The notes: a model not told the origin generated them from the sequence alone. A stretch of DNA of 64,000 bases from Bacteriovorax sp. Seq25_V (GCF_000447795.1 NZ_AUNI01000021.1:310001-374000), one strand, 5' to 3'. Positions 36,302 to 45,540 are shown, counted from the first letter of the stretch. Made by a program: numbers and translations.

Positions 36302-38386
36302 TTAAATTGTAGAGAGAATCTTTTCATCACTTGATAAGGTGTTCGTCATATCTTGAACTTCTGAAGTGCTCTCAAGTTCTTTGAAGTCTTTGATTACATG
36401 ATAGAAAATATCCTGGTCAATTATAATATTAGCTAGCTTTCGTTGAGTGATAACACCAGATTGTTCTTGACCAAAAAGGTCTCCCTCTCCTCTGATTTTG
36501 AGATCTTCTTCTGCTATATTAAATCCATCAGTATTATTTTCTATAACTTGAAGTCTGTGCATACTTTCTGCTGATAAAGATCTTTCTGTCACGAGAAAGC
36601 AAAAACCAGGCTTCTCTCCACGACCAACTCTACCGCGCATTTGATGAAGAGAGCTCAAACCAAATCTTTCAGGATTAAGAATTGCCATAATAGTTGAATT
36701 TATAACATTAATCCCAACTTCAATGACAGATGTTGCAATTAGAATATCGATTTCGTGATTTCCAAATTGTTCGAATGTTTGGGCCTTGTCATCAGCCTTC
36801 ATTTGCCCATGGAGTTCTTTTATCCTAAAACTAGGAAAGAACTGTTTAAACTTTTCAAAAGTATTATTTAGGTCACGTATATTTTGGTCGGGGGATTCAT
36901 TAATTGCTGGAACAAGGATATACGCCTGTTCTCCCATTTCAACTCTAGTTTTTAAGAAACTTAGAAACTTAGGGAATGTTTCTGGTGTAACGATTCTTGT
37001 CTGGGAACCTTTTCTTCCTGAGGGCATAGTTTTTATGATTGAAATATCAAGATCACCATATTGAGTTAAACTTAATGATCGAGGAATTGGTGTTGCACTC
37101 ATAATAAGACAATGAGAGCCACTTCCTTTTGAGACAAGTTTGAGACGTTGCTCAACTCCAAATTTATGTTGCTCATCTATTATAGAAAGCCCCAGATTTT
37201 TAAACTCAACGCCATCTTGAAATAGAGAATGGGTACCAATAACAAGATCAATAACACCAGATTTTAAATCACCCAGAACAGATATCTTATTTTTAGCTGA
37301 GGTGCTACCAAGAAGTAGTCCTATCTTAATTGAACTTGGAAGAACTTTGAGAAGGCCTGAGTAATGTTGTAGAGCAAGCGCTTCTGTCGGGCACATAAGT
37401 GCTGCCTGATAATTTTCTGAAATTGCCAGTGCTGCTGCAATTACTGCAACAGTTGTTTTCCCACAACCGACATCTCCTTGAACCAATCTCATCATTGGCT
37501 TTCCTGATTTAAAATCATTAATGATGTCATTGACAGAATTTAGTTGGTCCTCTGTGAGAGGGTAGGGGTAAATATTTAAGAGTTCGTCTACTTTAGAAGA
37601 ATTTGGGGAGATGATAATCCCTTCTTGGGTTGAGCGAGATTTTTTTCGTAAACTGACCTTAACTTGGTCTAGAAAAAACTCTTCATATTTTAGACGCTTA
37701 ATTGCAAGTTCAAAATGCTCTTCACTCCATTGCGTAATTTCGACTTTGCCATGGATATACTTGAAGGCATCAGCTCTTGATATAAATGAATTCTTTATTA
37801 CAATTTCCTGTGGGAGTACTTCTGGAATACTGTCCCATATATATTGTGGAACTTTATCAATAACCTTTTTTATATTTGTCGAAGTGATTGTTGAAATAGT
37901 CGGATACTGAATTCTAAAGCCTTCTTGTATAGATGCTTCACCTGCTAAGCTAAATTCTGGATTAGCAATTTGTAGTTGATCATTGAACACGCTGACGACA
38001 CCTAAGAAGTCGATAGATTCACAAGCAGCAATTTTCTTTTGTATAGATGAATAACTATTAAACCATTTTAAAGAGATAATACCAGAGGATATAGAGTCTT
38101 GGACGGTTGCAGTGATATTGTATAACATCGCCTTGCCCTTTCCTTTAGCTTTAAAATTTGGTCGGGCTTGGATCCCAACAACTTTTCCATTTCCACGAAA
38201 ATACTCATCGACTTGTGCATTTTTGAAGCTCGATACAGCTGGTAGCCTGATAGTTTTCCTTGGAAGAACCCAAATTAGGTCTTCCAAGGTGATGATATTT
38301 GCATTTGTTAGTTTTTCTACGGTTGTAGAAGGCTTCTTGTATAAAGAAGAAATTGGAGACTTGAGATTGAGACTATTTGTACTCAA
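36302..38386 (-). CDS. recG: ATP-dependent DNA helicase RecG
   Basis: Branch-migrating helicase for stalled forks and junctions. 694 residues: N-terminal wedge/OB domain (about 50-190), helicase motif I GDVGCGKTT, motif II DEQHKFG, motif III MSATPIPRSL, motif VI MRGRVGRG and the TRG region after it. TTG start at 38386 with GAGG nine bases upstream, overlapping the greA stop by 14 bases. FHA gene follows after 25 bases. Confidence 0.95.
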   Translation of the reverse strand: MSTNSLNLKSPISSLYKKPSTTVEKLTNANIITLEDLIWVLPRKTIRLPAVSSFKNAQVDEYFRGNGKVVGIQARPNFKAKGKGKAMLYNITATVQDSISSGIISLKWFNSYSSIQKKIAACESIDFLGVVSVFNDQLQIANPEFSLAGEASIQEGFRIQYPTISTITSTNIKKVIDKVPQYIWDSIPEVLPQEIVIKNSFISRADAFKYIHGKVEITQWSEEHFELAIKRLKYEEFFLDQVKVSLRKKSRSTQEGIIISPNSSKVDELLNIYPYPLTEDQLNSVNDIINDFKSGKPMMRLVQGDVGCGKTTVAVIAAALAISENYQAALMCPTEALALQHYSGLLKVLPSSIKIGLLLGSTSAKNKISVLGDLKSGVIDLVIGTHSLFQDGVEFKNLGLSIIDEQHKFGVEQRLKLVSKGSGSHCLIMSATPIPRSLSLTQYGDLDISIIKTMPSGRKGSQTRIVTPETFPKFLSFLKTRVEMGEQAYILVPAINESPDQNIRDLNNTFEKFKQFFPSFRIKELHGQMKADDKAQTFEQFGNHEIDILIATSVIEVGINVINSTIMAILNPERFGLSSLHQMRGRVGRGEKPGFCFLVTERSLSAESMHRLQVIENNTDGFNIAEEDLKIRGEGDLFGQEQSGVITQRKLANIIIDQDIFYHVIKDFKELESTSEVQDMTNTLSSDEKILSTI

Positions 38387-38846
38387 TACTTACAACCTCA
38401 TATTCGATATTTCCCTTTGGAGCGCGAACAACAACAGTATCACCCTCTTCTTTTCCGATCAGTGCTTTTCCAAGTGGACTAGCAAAAGAAACTTTTCCTT
38501 CTTTCATGTTTGATTCGGATTCTCCAACAAGCTTGTAAGTAACTTCTTCATCAGTATCGATATTTGTAATCGTGACAGTCGCGCCAAAAACAATCTTATC
38601 ACTGCTTACTTGTGAAATATCGATAACCTTAGATGTCGCGATAATTCCTTGTAGTTGACTAATTCTGCCTTCAACCTGTGATTGTTTTTCTTTTGCTGCG
38701 TGATATTCAGCATTTTCTTTTAGGTCACCAAGTTCACGTGCTTCAGCAATCGTAACACGTAGCTCTTCTCTAACAACTTTGATTAGATGGTTAAGCTCGT
38801 CTTGAACTTTTTCGTAGCCTTCTTTTGTTATTGGATTTTCGTTCAT
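38373..38846 (-). CDS. greA: Transcription elongation factor GreA
   Basis: Rescues backtracked RNA polymerase by stimulating transcript cleavage. 157 residues. N-terminal coiled coil with the acidic tip GDLKENAEYHAAKE, then the C-terminal FKBP-like domain with SPLGKALIGKEEGD. ATG at 38846 is chosen over the upstream ATG at 38912 because AAAGGAAAAG precedes it and the protein then has normal length; the upstream extension would cover the zinc-ribbon gene's end. Confidence 0.95.
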   Translation of the reverse strand: MNENPITKEGYEKVQDELNHLIKVVREELRVTIAEARELGDLKENAEYHAAKEKQSQVEGRISQLQGIIATSKVIDISQVSSDKIVFGATVTITNIDTDEEVTYKLVGESESNMKEGKVSFASPLGKALIGKEEGDTVVVRAPKGNIEYEVVSIEYK

Positions 38847-38856
38847 TTCTTTTCCT

Positions 38857-39156
38857 TTAAAATTTGAATAATGAATTTGCTTGGGCGAGTAAGTCATCTT
38901 TTGATGAACCATTATCTCCGCCGCCTTTAAGTATAAAATAATCGCAAAAGTTATTTGCTTCTTTTTCTACAATTCTATCAGCTGAAGGTTCACGACATTC
39001 ATTATATGATTTCTGATCGTAGAAGTTACACATTTTACAACAATGTAAGCTTGATAGACAGTGTGGGCATTCTTCACTTCGGTGAATGATTGTTCCTGGC
39101 TCAAGGTCAAGTGGTTTAAGGCACTTGAAACAAGTTACTTTTTCTGTCGAGTTCAT
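38857..39156 (-). CDS. Small zinc-ribbon protein
   Basis: 99 residues with nine cysteines in pairs: CFKC, CPHC, CCKMC, C-REP, and a final FCDYF. Two treble-clef or ribbon sites are likely. The stretch NFYDQKSYNECREPSADRIVEKEANNFCDYF has the look of a conserved deltaproteobacterial small protein, function unknown. Its start overlaps the stop of the upstream gene by one base and greA follows after 10 bases, so a link with transcription is possible by context. Confidence 0.8.
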   Translation of the reverse strand: MNSTEKVTCFKCLKPLDLEPGTIIHRSEECPHCLSSLHCCKMCNFYDQKSYNECREPSADRIVEKEANNFCDYFILKGGGDNGSSKDDLLAQANSLFKF

Positions 39157-39662
39157 TAAAAGCTCCAGCTCTTTTCCATCATTATCCCTTGTGATGGATT
39201 AACGTTTTCATTATCTTTGAGATAAATCTTTGGAAACTGTCTTTTGTTATACTCTTCAATTGCTTGAGTAAAATTCTTCTCATTCGAACTATCAATTGTT
39301 TTATCAATTAGGAAGTTGATAAGAATTGTTGCGACACCGGAGAAAAGAAGAACTTTCCTATTCTTATCACTTGCATTTGCAACAAATGCACTAAGGATAA
39401 GTCCGGTTCCTGCTGTTCCAATAATCGCTGGTCTTAAGTTACTCTCAATTGTATTTTGATATTCATCGAGATAACGTTTAGCAATTTCATCCTTTTCAAG
39501 ATGATACCTAAGCCCTTCTCCTTTTCTGTTGCTACTAGGATCAACGAGAACTTCTTGTTGATTGATAATCGCAATTCGACTACATGCTTCATTGGCGAAA
39601 CTTGCGTGAGAGAATAGAATTGTAAGAATTACTAAAAATTTCATAAGCCATATTTTTATCAT
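39156..39662 (-). CDS. Secreted or membrane-anchored protein, unknown function
   Basis: 168 residues. Signal peptide ending SHASFA, followed after a helical stretch by a hydrophobic pair near residues 78-115 (IIGTAGTGLILSAFVA and VLLFSGVATILINFLI) that could form a membrane hairpin. ATG at 39662 has only a weak GGAT site; ATG at 39644 would start right before the signal peptide and is equally possible. First gene of the minus-strand run to 34962. Confidence 0.7.
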   Translation of the reverse strand: MIKIWLMKFLVILTILFSHASFANEACSRIAIINQQEVLVDPSSNRKGEGLRYHLEKDEIAKRYLDEYQNTIESNLRPAIIGTAGTGLILSAFVANASDKNRKVLLFSGVATILINFLIDKTIDSSNEKNFTQAIEEYNKRQFPKIYLKDNENVNPSQGIMMEKSWSF

Positions 39663-39763
39663 TAATATCCATAATTTCCAAATATGAAATCAACTTCTCA
39701 AAAATGTGTTTAGAGGCTGCTTGTTTATGATACACTTTTCATAAATCAACGAATGGACAACGC

Positions 39764-41485
39764 ATGGGACTTATAAGTACAGGATTTAAGGTATCAAGAA
39801 CGATTAAAAATATTGGACGACTAAGAGAGATCGTCACAATTTTTGCTCGTCATGGGTTTGATGAATTTATCCCGCATGGTGTTATCTCTAAGATACCGGG
39901 CTTTGTCCTCCCAAGGGCAACAAAACTTAAAATCAAAGAAGAACTTGGGAAAATTGAAGAGAGTGGTTGGCCAGAAATTATTGGATTAAGGCTTAGACTT
40001 TGTTTCGAGGAACTAGGTCCGGCATTTGTTAAATTTGGACAACTATTTGCATCACGTGAAGACTTATTTGAGGAGGGGTTTATCAATCAGATGAAACTCT
40101 TACGCGACCAAGTAAGCCCACTACCGTTCAGTGTTGTACGGTCTCAAGTTGAACATTCTCTTGGGAGAAAGATTGAAGCGGTGTTTGAATATGTAGATGA
40201 AAAACCCCTTGGAACAGCATCAATTGGACTCGTTTATAAAGCGAAGCTACTTGGTGGAAAAGAAGTAGTATTAAAAGTCAGACGCCCGGGAATTGAAGAT
40301 ATTATCGATACGGATCTTTCTATTTTACTTTTTATTGCTGTGACTGCAGAGAAGGTTGGTAGTGAAGTAAAATTTCTTGGATTATCGAGAGTCATCGAAG
40401 ACTTCGCGCTTTCACTTCAAAACGAATTTAACTTCAACATTGAGGCAATGAACTGTGAAAAACTTCAGAAAATAATATCTGAGTATGACGAGGAAGGTAT
40501 TTTTTACATCCCAAAAATATTTAATGAATTTACTACTGAAAACTTATTAGTGATGGAAATGATTAATGGTATTCCATTTAGTGACAGTTTAGGGATCAAC
40601 TCTAAACTAGCTGAGCTGGAAGACAAACTTAATTATTCAGTAAAAGTCTTTATTCAAACATTTCTAAGTGAAGGTGTATTTCATGCAGATCTTCATGGTG
40701 GAAACTTTTTTTATACAAACAATGGGCAGATTGCACTTATTGATTTCGGTCTTGTTGGAAATCTGTCCAGACAAGGGAGACAGAATTTTGTCGCGATCAT
40801 TTACTCAATCTTAAATAATAACTATGAAACTTTAGTTAATGAATTTTTAGATGTTGCAGAATATGAGCGTATTCCTGATGTTGATAAGCTTGTCATCGAC
40901 ATGCGATATGCACTTGCCCCATTCATTGGATTAACTATTAAACAGACAGATTTTACAGCTGTCTTTAAAATTATCACTAAGACTCTTAGAGAGCATGAAA
41001 TTTATCTGCCACGAGAGTGGTTTGTTGTATTTAGGGCACTGATCACCTTAGATGGTGTTGGTAAATCTTTAGGAATGGACTTTGATTTATTTTCGTTTTT
41101 ACAAGATGACATTGAAGGCATTGTTAAAAAGAATTTTCAAAAAGAATATTTTATTGAAGATGCATTTTGGCTGGGGAAAGATATTTTAAACTCATCGAGA
41201 GTCGTCCCTAGGCATCTTAGGTGGTTCCTCAAAGAATGGTCAAAAAATGGTTATGCATTTGAAGTGAAACATCAAGGTTTTGAAAAATCATTTGATAAAC
41301 TAGCTTCATCTTTAATTTTTTTAGGATTTTGTCTATTTAGTTGTATTCTTTTTATGTCAGGCTTACAGCTTGTAAATATCGACACGTTACAAACGCTTGA
41401 CCTCAGAAGTATTCCAAGTGTTAGTTACTTATTATGGGCAGCCTCTTTGGGAATGTTCTTTTACGGATATACAAAAGCTAGATAG
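39764..41485 (+). CDS. UbiB/AarF/ABC1-family atypical kinase
   Basis: Membrane-associated atypical kinase-fold ATPase linked to quinone biosynthesis. 573 residues. Family signature KFGQLFASR (KxGQ motif) near residue 88, A-rich nucleotide loop GTASIGLVYKAKL, VLKVRRPG with the ATP-binding Lys, FHADLHGGNFF with the catalytic Asp and Asn, and LIDFGLVG. Two C-terminal membrane segments (about 507-528 and 546-570), as in UbiB. No other ubiquinone or menaquinone gene is near. Confidence 0.92.
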   Translation: MGLISTGFKVSRTIKNIGRLREIVTIFARHGFDEFIPHGVISKIPGFVLPRATKLKIKEELGKIEESGWPEIIGLRLRLCFEELGPAFVKFGQLFASREDLFEEGFINQMKLLRDQVSPLPFSVVRSQVEHSLGRKIEAVFEYVDEKPLGTASIGLVYKAKLLGGKEVVLKVRRPGIEDIIDTDLSILLFIAVTAEKVGSEVKFLGLSRVIEDFALSLQNEFNFNIEAMNCEKLQKIISEYDEEGIFYIPKIFNEFTTENLLVMEMINGIPFSDSLGINSKLAELEDKLNYSVKVFIQTFLSEGVFHADLHGGNFFYTNNGQIALIDFGLVGNLSRQGRQNFVAIIYSILNNNYETLVNEFLDVAEYERIPDVDKLVIDMRYALAPFIGLTIKQTDFTAVFKIITKTLREHEIYLPREWFVVFRALITLDGVGKSLGMDFDLFSFLQDDIEGIVKKNFQKEYFIEDAFWLGKDILNSSRVVPRHLRWFLKEWSKNGYAFEVKHQGFEKSFDKLASSLIFLGFCLFSCILFMSGLQLVNIDTLQTLDLRSIPSVSYLLWAASLGMFFYGYTKAR

Positions 41486-41486
41486 A

Positions 41487-42509
41487 TTAAATACTATCTA
41501 GGCCAGGGATATAGAAAAAGTTTGAGTAGGGAAGTAATTCTAATGCAGGTCTTGGGCCGAAGATCATATGAATAAATTCAGTGTAGGTTGTCTTATAGTC
41601 TTTATCTAAAAAGCTAAAATGAATAATGTCATTTTCTAAACTTGAAATCACAATATCTTTTTTGAAAATATCCTCAATAAAATTTTTAAAGAGGTTGTTG
41701 GGATTTATCTTGATAAGGCCAACGTAAATTTCGTGATGACTTTCAATATACTGAATATGTTTTTCAGGAAGCCAGAGACGATAATCTTTGAACGCATTTA
41801 CTAATTCTTCGTCATTGAGAAAACTACATTCGTGAATAATGCCCGGTAAATCAAAACCTTTATTGAGTAAGAAATAATTTTCAATGCGATCATTCTTTCT
41901 CGAAATATATAATGAACTACTAGAGATAGAAGCGATAGTGTCCCAATCTCTAGAGCTTCTTAGTGGGTGAATGTAGTGTTCTAGTCTGTTTGCATAGAGT
42001 TCTTTGATTCTTTTAAAATCTTCTTTCGAAAGTTTTGAGAAACTTTCTTTTCTAAAGCCATTAATCTCATCTGTTAGCTCTTGCATTCCTGTCTGAAGAA
42101 CAGAACCAAATTCGATAAAATTAAATTTGGCGTACATATCATCCTTCTCACTCCAAAGAATAAAAAATGCACAACTCTTTTCATATCTACTTAGAATATC
42201 TGTAAGGAACTCTTTGAATATTCCCTTTCCTCTTAACTCCTTTGAAACAGCTATGCCACCGATGAAAGCAGCTTGTGTTGAAATACTCTTCTTTGCCATT
42301 GTTTTTAAAGCAACTCCAATATGTGCAACAACTTCTTTCTTATCGTTAAGAAGGATGTGGCAATGATCATGATTAATAGGATTCATTAATGTATAGAAAT
42401 CTGTATCAAATGCATGCTTTGAGGGGTAGTTGAATGATTCTTCAATAAGCGTAATAACTTCTTTATAAAGCTCTGGTGATTTTGCGAGTGTTGAATGGAT
42501 TAATTTCAT
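41487..42509 (-). CDS. GNAT-family N-acetyltransferase
   Basis: 340 residues. Acetyl-CoA site (motif A) near residues 84-100: GGIAVSKELRGKGIFKEFL. A second, C-terminal part of about 190 residues follows, so the overall length resembles two-domain GNAT proteins. Substrate unknown. Convergent with the UbiB-like gene with only one base between stops. Confidence 0.85.
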   Translation of the reverse strand: MKLIHSTLAKSPELYKEVITLIEESFNYPSKHAFDTDFYTLMNPINHDHCHILLNDKKEVVAHIGVALKTMAKKSISTQAAFIGGIAVSKELRGKGIFKEFLTDILSRYEKSCAFFILWSEKDDMYAKFNFIEFGSVLQTGMQELTDEINGFRKESFSKLSKEDFKRIKELYANRLEHYIHPLRSSRDWDTIASISSSSLYISRKNDRIENYFLLNKGFDLPGIIHECSFLNDEELVNAFKDYRLWLPEKHIQYIESHHEIYVGLIKINPNNLFKNFIEDIFKKDIVISSLENDIIHFSFLDKDYKTTYTEFIHMIFGPRPALELLPYSNFFYIPGLDSI

Positions 42510-42659
42510 TTTTATCCCTTAAAAGACATTAACTATTTTTACATTCTTTAAAATATTACTTAAGAGAACCCGTGTTATTGCCCTTTAATGCTCGAGAAAT
42601 CAGTGACTTAGATGGCGTTTCGGCAATATTTTCCTCTTCGAAAATAAAATCAAAAAAAA

Positions 42660-42686
42660 TAAAGAAAGAAAAATTGGGGGCGATAA
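42660..42686 (+). promoter_or_regulatory. Sigma-28 (FliA) promoter of the first flagellin
   Basis: TAAA at 42660-42663, exactly 15 bases, then GGCGATAA at 42679-42686, one mismatch from the consensus TAAA-N15-GCCGATAA. It lies 88 bases before the flagellin start. Confidence 0.85.
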
Positions 42687-42773
42687 GTCTCTTGTAACTG
42701 CTATTGATCGGTGTCAGTAGCGTACATCTAGTTAAGAAGGAATCTTACTAGACCCAAGATCAAGGAGGATGAC

Positions 42774-43622
42774 ATGGGATTAAGAATTAACACCAACGTT
42801 GCATCTTTAAATGCTCAGAGAAACCTGAGTACGACAAGAATCGGAATGCAACAATCTCTAGAAAAGCTTTCATCAGGGCAAAGAATTAACAGAGCTGGTG
42901 ATGATGCTGCTGGTTTAGCAATTTCAGAAAATTTAAAAGCACAAATCAGGGGTCTTGGACAAGCTGAAAGAAATGCTGAAGATGGTATCTCTTTAGTTCA
43001 GATTGCTGAAGGTGCATTAGGTGAAGTATCAAATATTATGATTCGCTTAAGAGAACTATCTGTACAGGCTGCTTCTGATACTATCGGAGCAACAGAAAGA
43101 AAGTTTCTTAACGTAGAATTTGAACAATTAACATCAGAAGTCGATCGTATCGCTAACTCGACAGAGTTTAACAGAGTGCCTCTTTTAAATGGTACTGGTG
43201 CGGTTTTTGATATCCAAATTGGGACGAGAAACGATCCTATATCAGACAGATTAACATTTGATGCCTCTTCGGCGGATGTTAACGTTGCTGCACTTGGACT
43301 TAACCTTGCTTCGGTAGCAGACAAAATCTCTGCTCAGAACTCGTTATCTTCAATTGACCAGGCAATTGTATCTGTTTCTGGTATTAGAGCGGACTTTGGT
43401 GCCCTTCAAAACAGACTACAGTCGACGATTAACAATATCTCGACAAGTATTGAAAACCTTTCTGCCGCAAATTCACGTGTTAGAGACACTGATATCGCAG
43501 CAGAGACAGCGAACTTAACGAAACAAAACATTTTAATGACTGCCGGTACTTCGGTTTTAGCGCAAGCGAACTCAAGTACAAAAAATGCCTTAAGTCTCAT
43601 TCAAGCAGCGTCTCAAGGGTAA
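42774..43622 (+). CDS. fliC: Flagellin, copy 1
   Basis: Filament subunit, 282 residues. Only the conserved D0/D1 regions are present, with the variable D2/D3 part almost absent: N-terminal MGLRINTNVASLNAQRNL, SSGQRINRAGDDAAGLAIS, and C-terminal NRLQSTINNIS, ENLSAANSRVRDTDIAAE and NALSLIQAA. AAGGAGGATGAC precedes the ATG. Sigma-28 promoter upstream. About 60% identical by eye to the next flagellin. Confidence 0.96.
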   Translation: MGLRINTNVASLNAQRNLSTTRIGMQQSLEKLSSGQRINRAGDDAAGLAISENLKAQIRGLGQAERNAEDGISLVQIAEGALGEVSNIMIRLRELSVQAASDTIGATERKFLNVEFEQLTSEVDRIANSTEFNRVPLLNGTGAVFDIQIGTRNDPISDRLTFDASSADVNVAALGLNLASVADKISAQNSLSSIDQAIVSVSGIRADFGALQNRLQSTINNISTSIENLSAANSRVRDTDIAAETANLTKQNILMTAGTSVLAQANSSTKNALSLIQAASQG

Positions 43623-43827
43623 TCCCCTTAAGACGTTTGTTTGAAGACTTGAAGAAATTTTTAATAAAAGCATTTTTATAATGGAGCAGTGTATGTTGAT
43701 GACAACAGGATGAATATAAAAACGCAATTATTGGCTGCAATCTTTAATTGCTTATCAATCAAATAATGAGGAAAAAAAGAGATTGATTTGTCCATTGTTA
43801 GTTAGCAAAAATTTTATTAACAAAAAG

Positions 43828-43837
43828 GCAAGCTTGC
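43828..43837. repeat. Ten-base palindrome before flagellin 2
   Basis: GCAAGCTTGC is a perfect palindrome in the 272-base gap between the flagellin genes. The gap has no clear terminator and no sigma-28 box; a second hairpin GCAATTA / TAATTGC lies at about 43721-43750. Confidence 0.35.
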
Positions 43838-43874
43838 GCACGGATGCACAAGTACTTAAACAGGAGGTTTGGAT

Positions 43875-43892
43875 ATGAATGAAGGAGATTAA
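43875..43892 (+). CDS. Possible five-codon leader ORF coupled to flagellin 2
   Basis: ATG AAT GAA GGA GAT TAA follows a perfect AGGAGG with proper spacing. The codons themselves contain the GAAGGAGA that serves as the ribosome site of flagellin 2, whose ATG begins two bases after the stop. The arrangement could give translational coupling. Short motifs of this kind can occur by chance. Confidence 0.35.
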   Translation: MNEGD

Positions 43893-43894
43893 AA

Positions 43895-44731
43895 ATGGGC
43901 TTAAGAGTAAATACGAATGTTATGTCTTTGTCGGCGCAAAGAACATTAGCACAAACAAATAAAAATGTTGGAGATAACCTTAGAAAATTAGCTTCTGGGG
44001 AAAGAATAACTAGGGCAGGGGACGACGCTGCCGGTCTGGCGATCAGTGAAAACTTGAAAGCTCAGATTAGAGGGATGAGACAGGCTAAGAGAAACGCAAA
44101 TGATGCAATCTCTCTCATCCAAACTGCTGAAGGTGGATTAAGTGAAGTATCAAATATCATCATTAGGCTTAGGGAACTCGCAGTACAAACTGCAAACGAC
44201 ACTCTTGGACCACAAGAGAGAAAGTTTACAGACATTGAGTTTCAAAATCTTAAAGAAGAAATTGATAGGATCTCAAGATCTGCTGAATTTAACGGAATCA
44301 AGCTTCTCGATGGAACAGGCGGAAGACTTGAGTTCCAAGTTGGGATCAAGAATGATCCAATTCTGGATAGACTTGTCTATGACGGAACTGGCTCAGATGC
44401 TACGCTTGCAGCACTTGGTCTCTCAGCTGACTCTGTTGCTACAAAAGAAGGTTCTCAAGCCGCTCTTAAAAAACTCGATGATGCGCTCGTGCAAGTCAAC
44501 GGTGTTAGGGCAGGAATGGGTGCTCTTCAAAATAGGCTTCAGTCTACCGTCAACAATCTTGGCGTTAGTGATGAAAACCTATCGGCAGCAAATTCGCGAA
44601 TTAGGGATGTCGACGTTGCAGATGAGACTGCAAAGTTAACTAAAAACAACATCCTAATGCAAGCAGGTGCATCTGTATTATCTCAGGCGAATCAGGCACC
44701 AAATGTAGCGTTATCGCTAATTAAAGGATAA
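43895..44731 (+). CDS. Flagellin, copy 2
   Basis: 278 residues, again a short D0/D1 flagellin: MGLRVNTNVMSLSAQRTL, ASGERITRAGDDAAGLAIS, NRLQSTVNNLG and ENLSAANSRIRDVDVADE, ending NVALSLIKG. Differs from copy 1 mainly in charged residues and lacks a recognisable sigma-28 promoter, so it is either read through from copy 1 or under another sigma factor. A good hairpin terminator follows. Confidence 0.95.
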   Translation: MGLRVNTNVMSLSAQRTLAQTNKNVGDNLRKLASGERITRAGDDAAGLAISENLKAQIRGMRQAKRNANDAISLIQTAEGGLSEVSNIIIRLRELAVQTANDTLGPQERKFTDIEFQNLKEEIDRISRSAEFNGIKLLDGTGGRLEFQVGIKNDPILDRLVYDGTGSDATLAALGLSADSVATKEGSQAALKKLDDALVQVNGVRAGMGALQNRLQSTVNNLGVSDENLSAANSRIRDVDVADETAKLTKNNILMQAGASVLSQANQAPNVALSLIKG

Positions 44732-44743
44732 ATCAATCTCTTG

Positions 44744-44792
44744 GGCGGCTATAGTTTCGAATGAAACATAGCTGCCTTCCTCTATTTTCTTT
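44744..44792 (+). terminator. Terminator after flagellin 2
   Basis: GGCGGCTATAGTTTC pairs with GAAACATAGCTGCC (one bulge, one mismatch) around GAAT, followed by a pyrimidine- and T-rich stretch. Confidence 0.8.
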
Positions 44793-44808
44793 CTGTAAAA
44801 TCAATTAA
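44773..44808 (+). repeat. Short repeat, copy A
   Basis: Begins TGCCTTCCTCT and ends AAAATCAATTAA with 13 pyrimidine-rich bases between. It forms the right arm and tail of the flagellin 2 terminator. Copy B lies at 45650-45682; the ends are identical and only the middle differs. Confidence 0.6.
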
Positions 44809-44899
44809 TTATCAATGATGACTCTGTTGTCACCTAGTAACCATTTAATATCGTTCAAAAATGTTAAAATTTACACAAACTTTTCAATTAAACGATTGT

Positions 44900-44932
44900 T
44901 TGAATTTTGTTGACGTGTTAACTATATTGTTA
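44900..44932 (+). promoter_or_regulatory. marR promoter with operator over the -10 box
   Basis: TTGAAT at 44900-44905, 17 bases, TATATT at 44923-44928. The -10 lies exactly inside the palindrome TAAC-TATATT-GTTA (44919-44932), a placement typical of autorepression by MarR proteins. The start codon is about 30 bases downstream. Confidence 0.65.
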
Positions 44933-44958
44933 GGACATTAACTAATGGAAGGAAATAT

Positions 44959-45417
44959 ATGCAAAGAAAAGAAATTAAACTTCATGAGCTTGATTTAGAC
45001 ATCCTTGCCGCGAATATTAGGACAACTAAGTTATTCGATGATCTTATAACTAAAGGAATCGCACAGTACGGAATTTCAAAACCTCAATTTGATATTATGG
45101 TTTTCATTTATTTTGGTGAGGAAAAGAAAACTACAGTAACAGAAATTGCAATAAATAACTCTGTTTCAAAAGCAAATGTAACTGGCATTATGAATAGAAT
45201 GATCACTCAGGGACTTATTCAGTCTGTCGTTGATCAAAAGGATGCAAGAGTCAAAAATGTTACTCTGACTGAAAAAGGTGAAGAGTTAATGAAAACAACA
45301 GTGCCTGTGTATCAAGATCTGATAAGAAAAACCCTAAGCCCATTTTCTCACGCTGAGAAAGAATTACTTCTGAAGCAATTAAAGCACATTGAAGGCTGTA
45401 TTAGAGAGAAGCTTTAG
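44959..45417 (+). CDS. MarR-family transcriptional regulator
   Basis: Winged-helix dimer, 152 residues. Recognition region TVTEIAINNSVSKANVTGIMNRMITQGLI, the wing VVDQKDARVKNVTLTEKGEEL with the conserved D-x-R, and helical dimer arms at both ends. GGAAGGAA precedes the ATG. No efflux or resistance gene is adjacent; the nearest target is its own promoter. Confidence 0.93.
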   Translation: MQRKEIKLHELDLDILAANIRTTKLFDDLITKGIAQYGISKPQFDIMVFIYFGEEKKTTVTEIAINNSVSKANVTGIMNRMITQGLIQSVVDQKDARVKNVTLTEKGEELMKTTVPVYQDLIRKTLSPFSHAEKELLLKQLKHIEGCIREKL

Positions 45418-45522
45418 AGTTCATTATAAAAAATATGCTTATGGTGGCTTCTTTGCTTGGGCTATATTGGATTTAAAGTCGTGTGGTGGATAAGGGGTGC
45501 AAGGTGGCATAAGTGGAGGAGC

Positions 45523-45540
45523 ATGAGTTCCTATCAGTAA
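45523..45540 (+). CDS. Possible five-codon leader ORF upstream of the RmlD-like gene
   Basis: ATG AGT TCC TAT CAG TAA stands three bases after a strong GGAGGA ribosome site in the 274-base gap after marR. No other coding sequence is seen in this gap. Could be chance. Confidence 0.2.
   Translation: MSSYQ

Noticed and set aside
38847-38912. 22-residue N-terminal extension of GreA
   Set aside because: Overlaps the end of the zinc-ribbon gene; the ribosome site and family length support ATG at 38846.
44142-44639. 165-codon frame inside flagellin 2
   Set aside because: Out-of-frame shadow fully inside a well supported flagellin gene.
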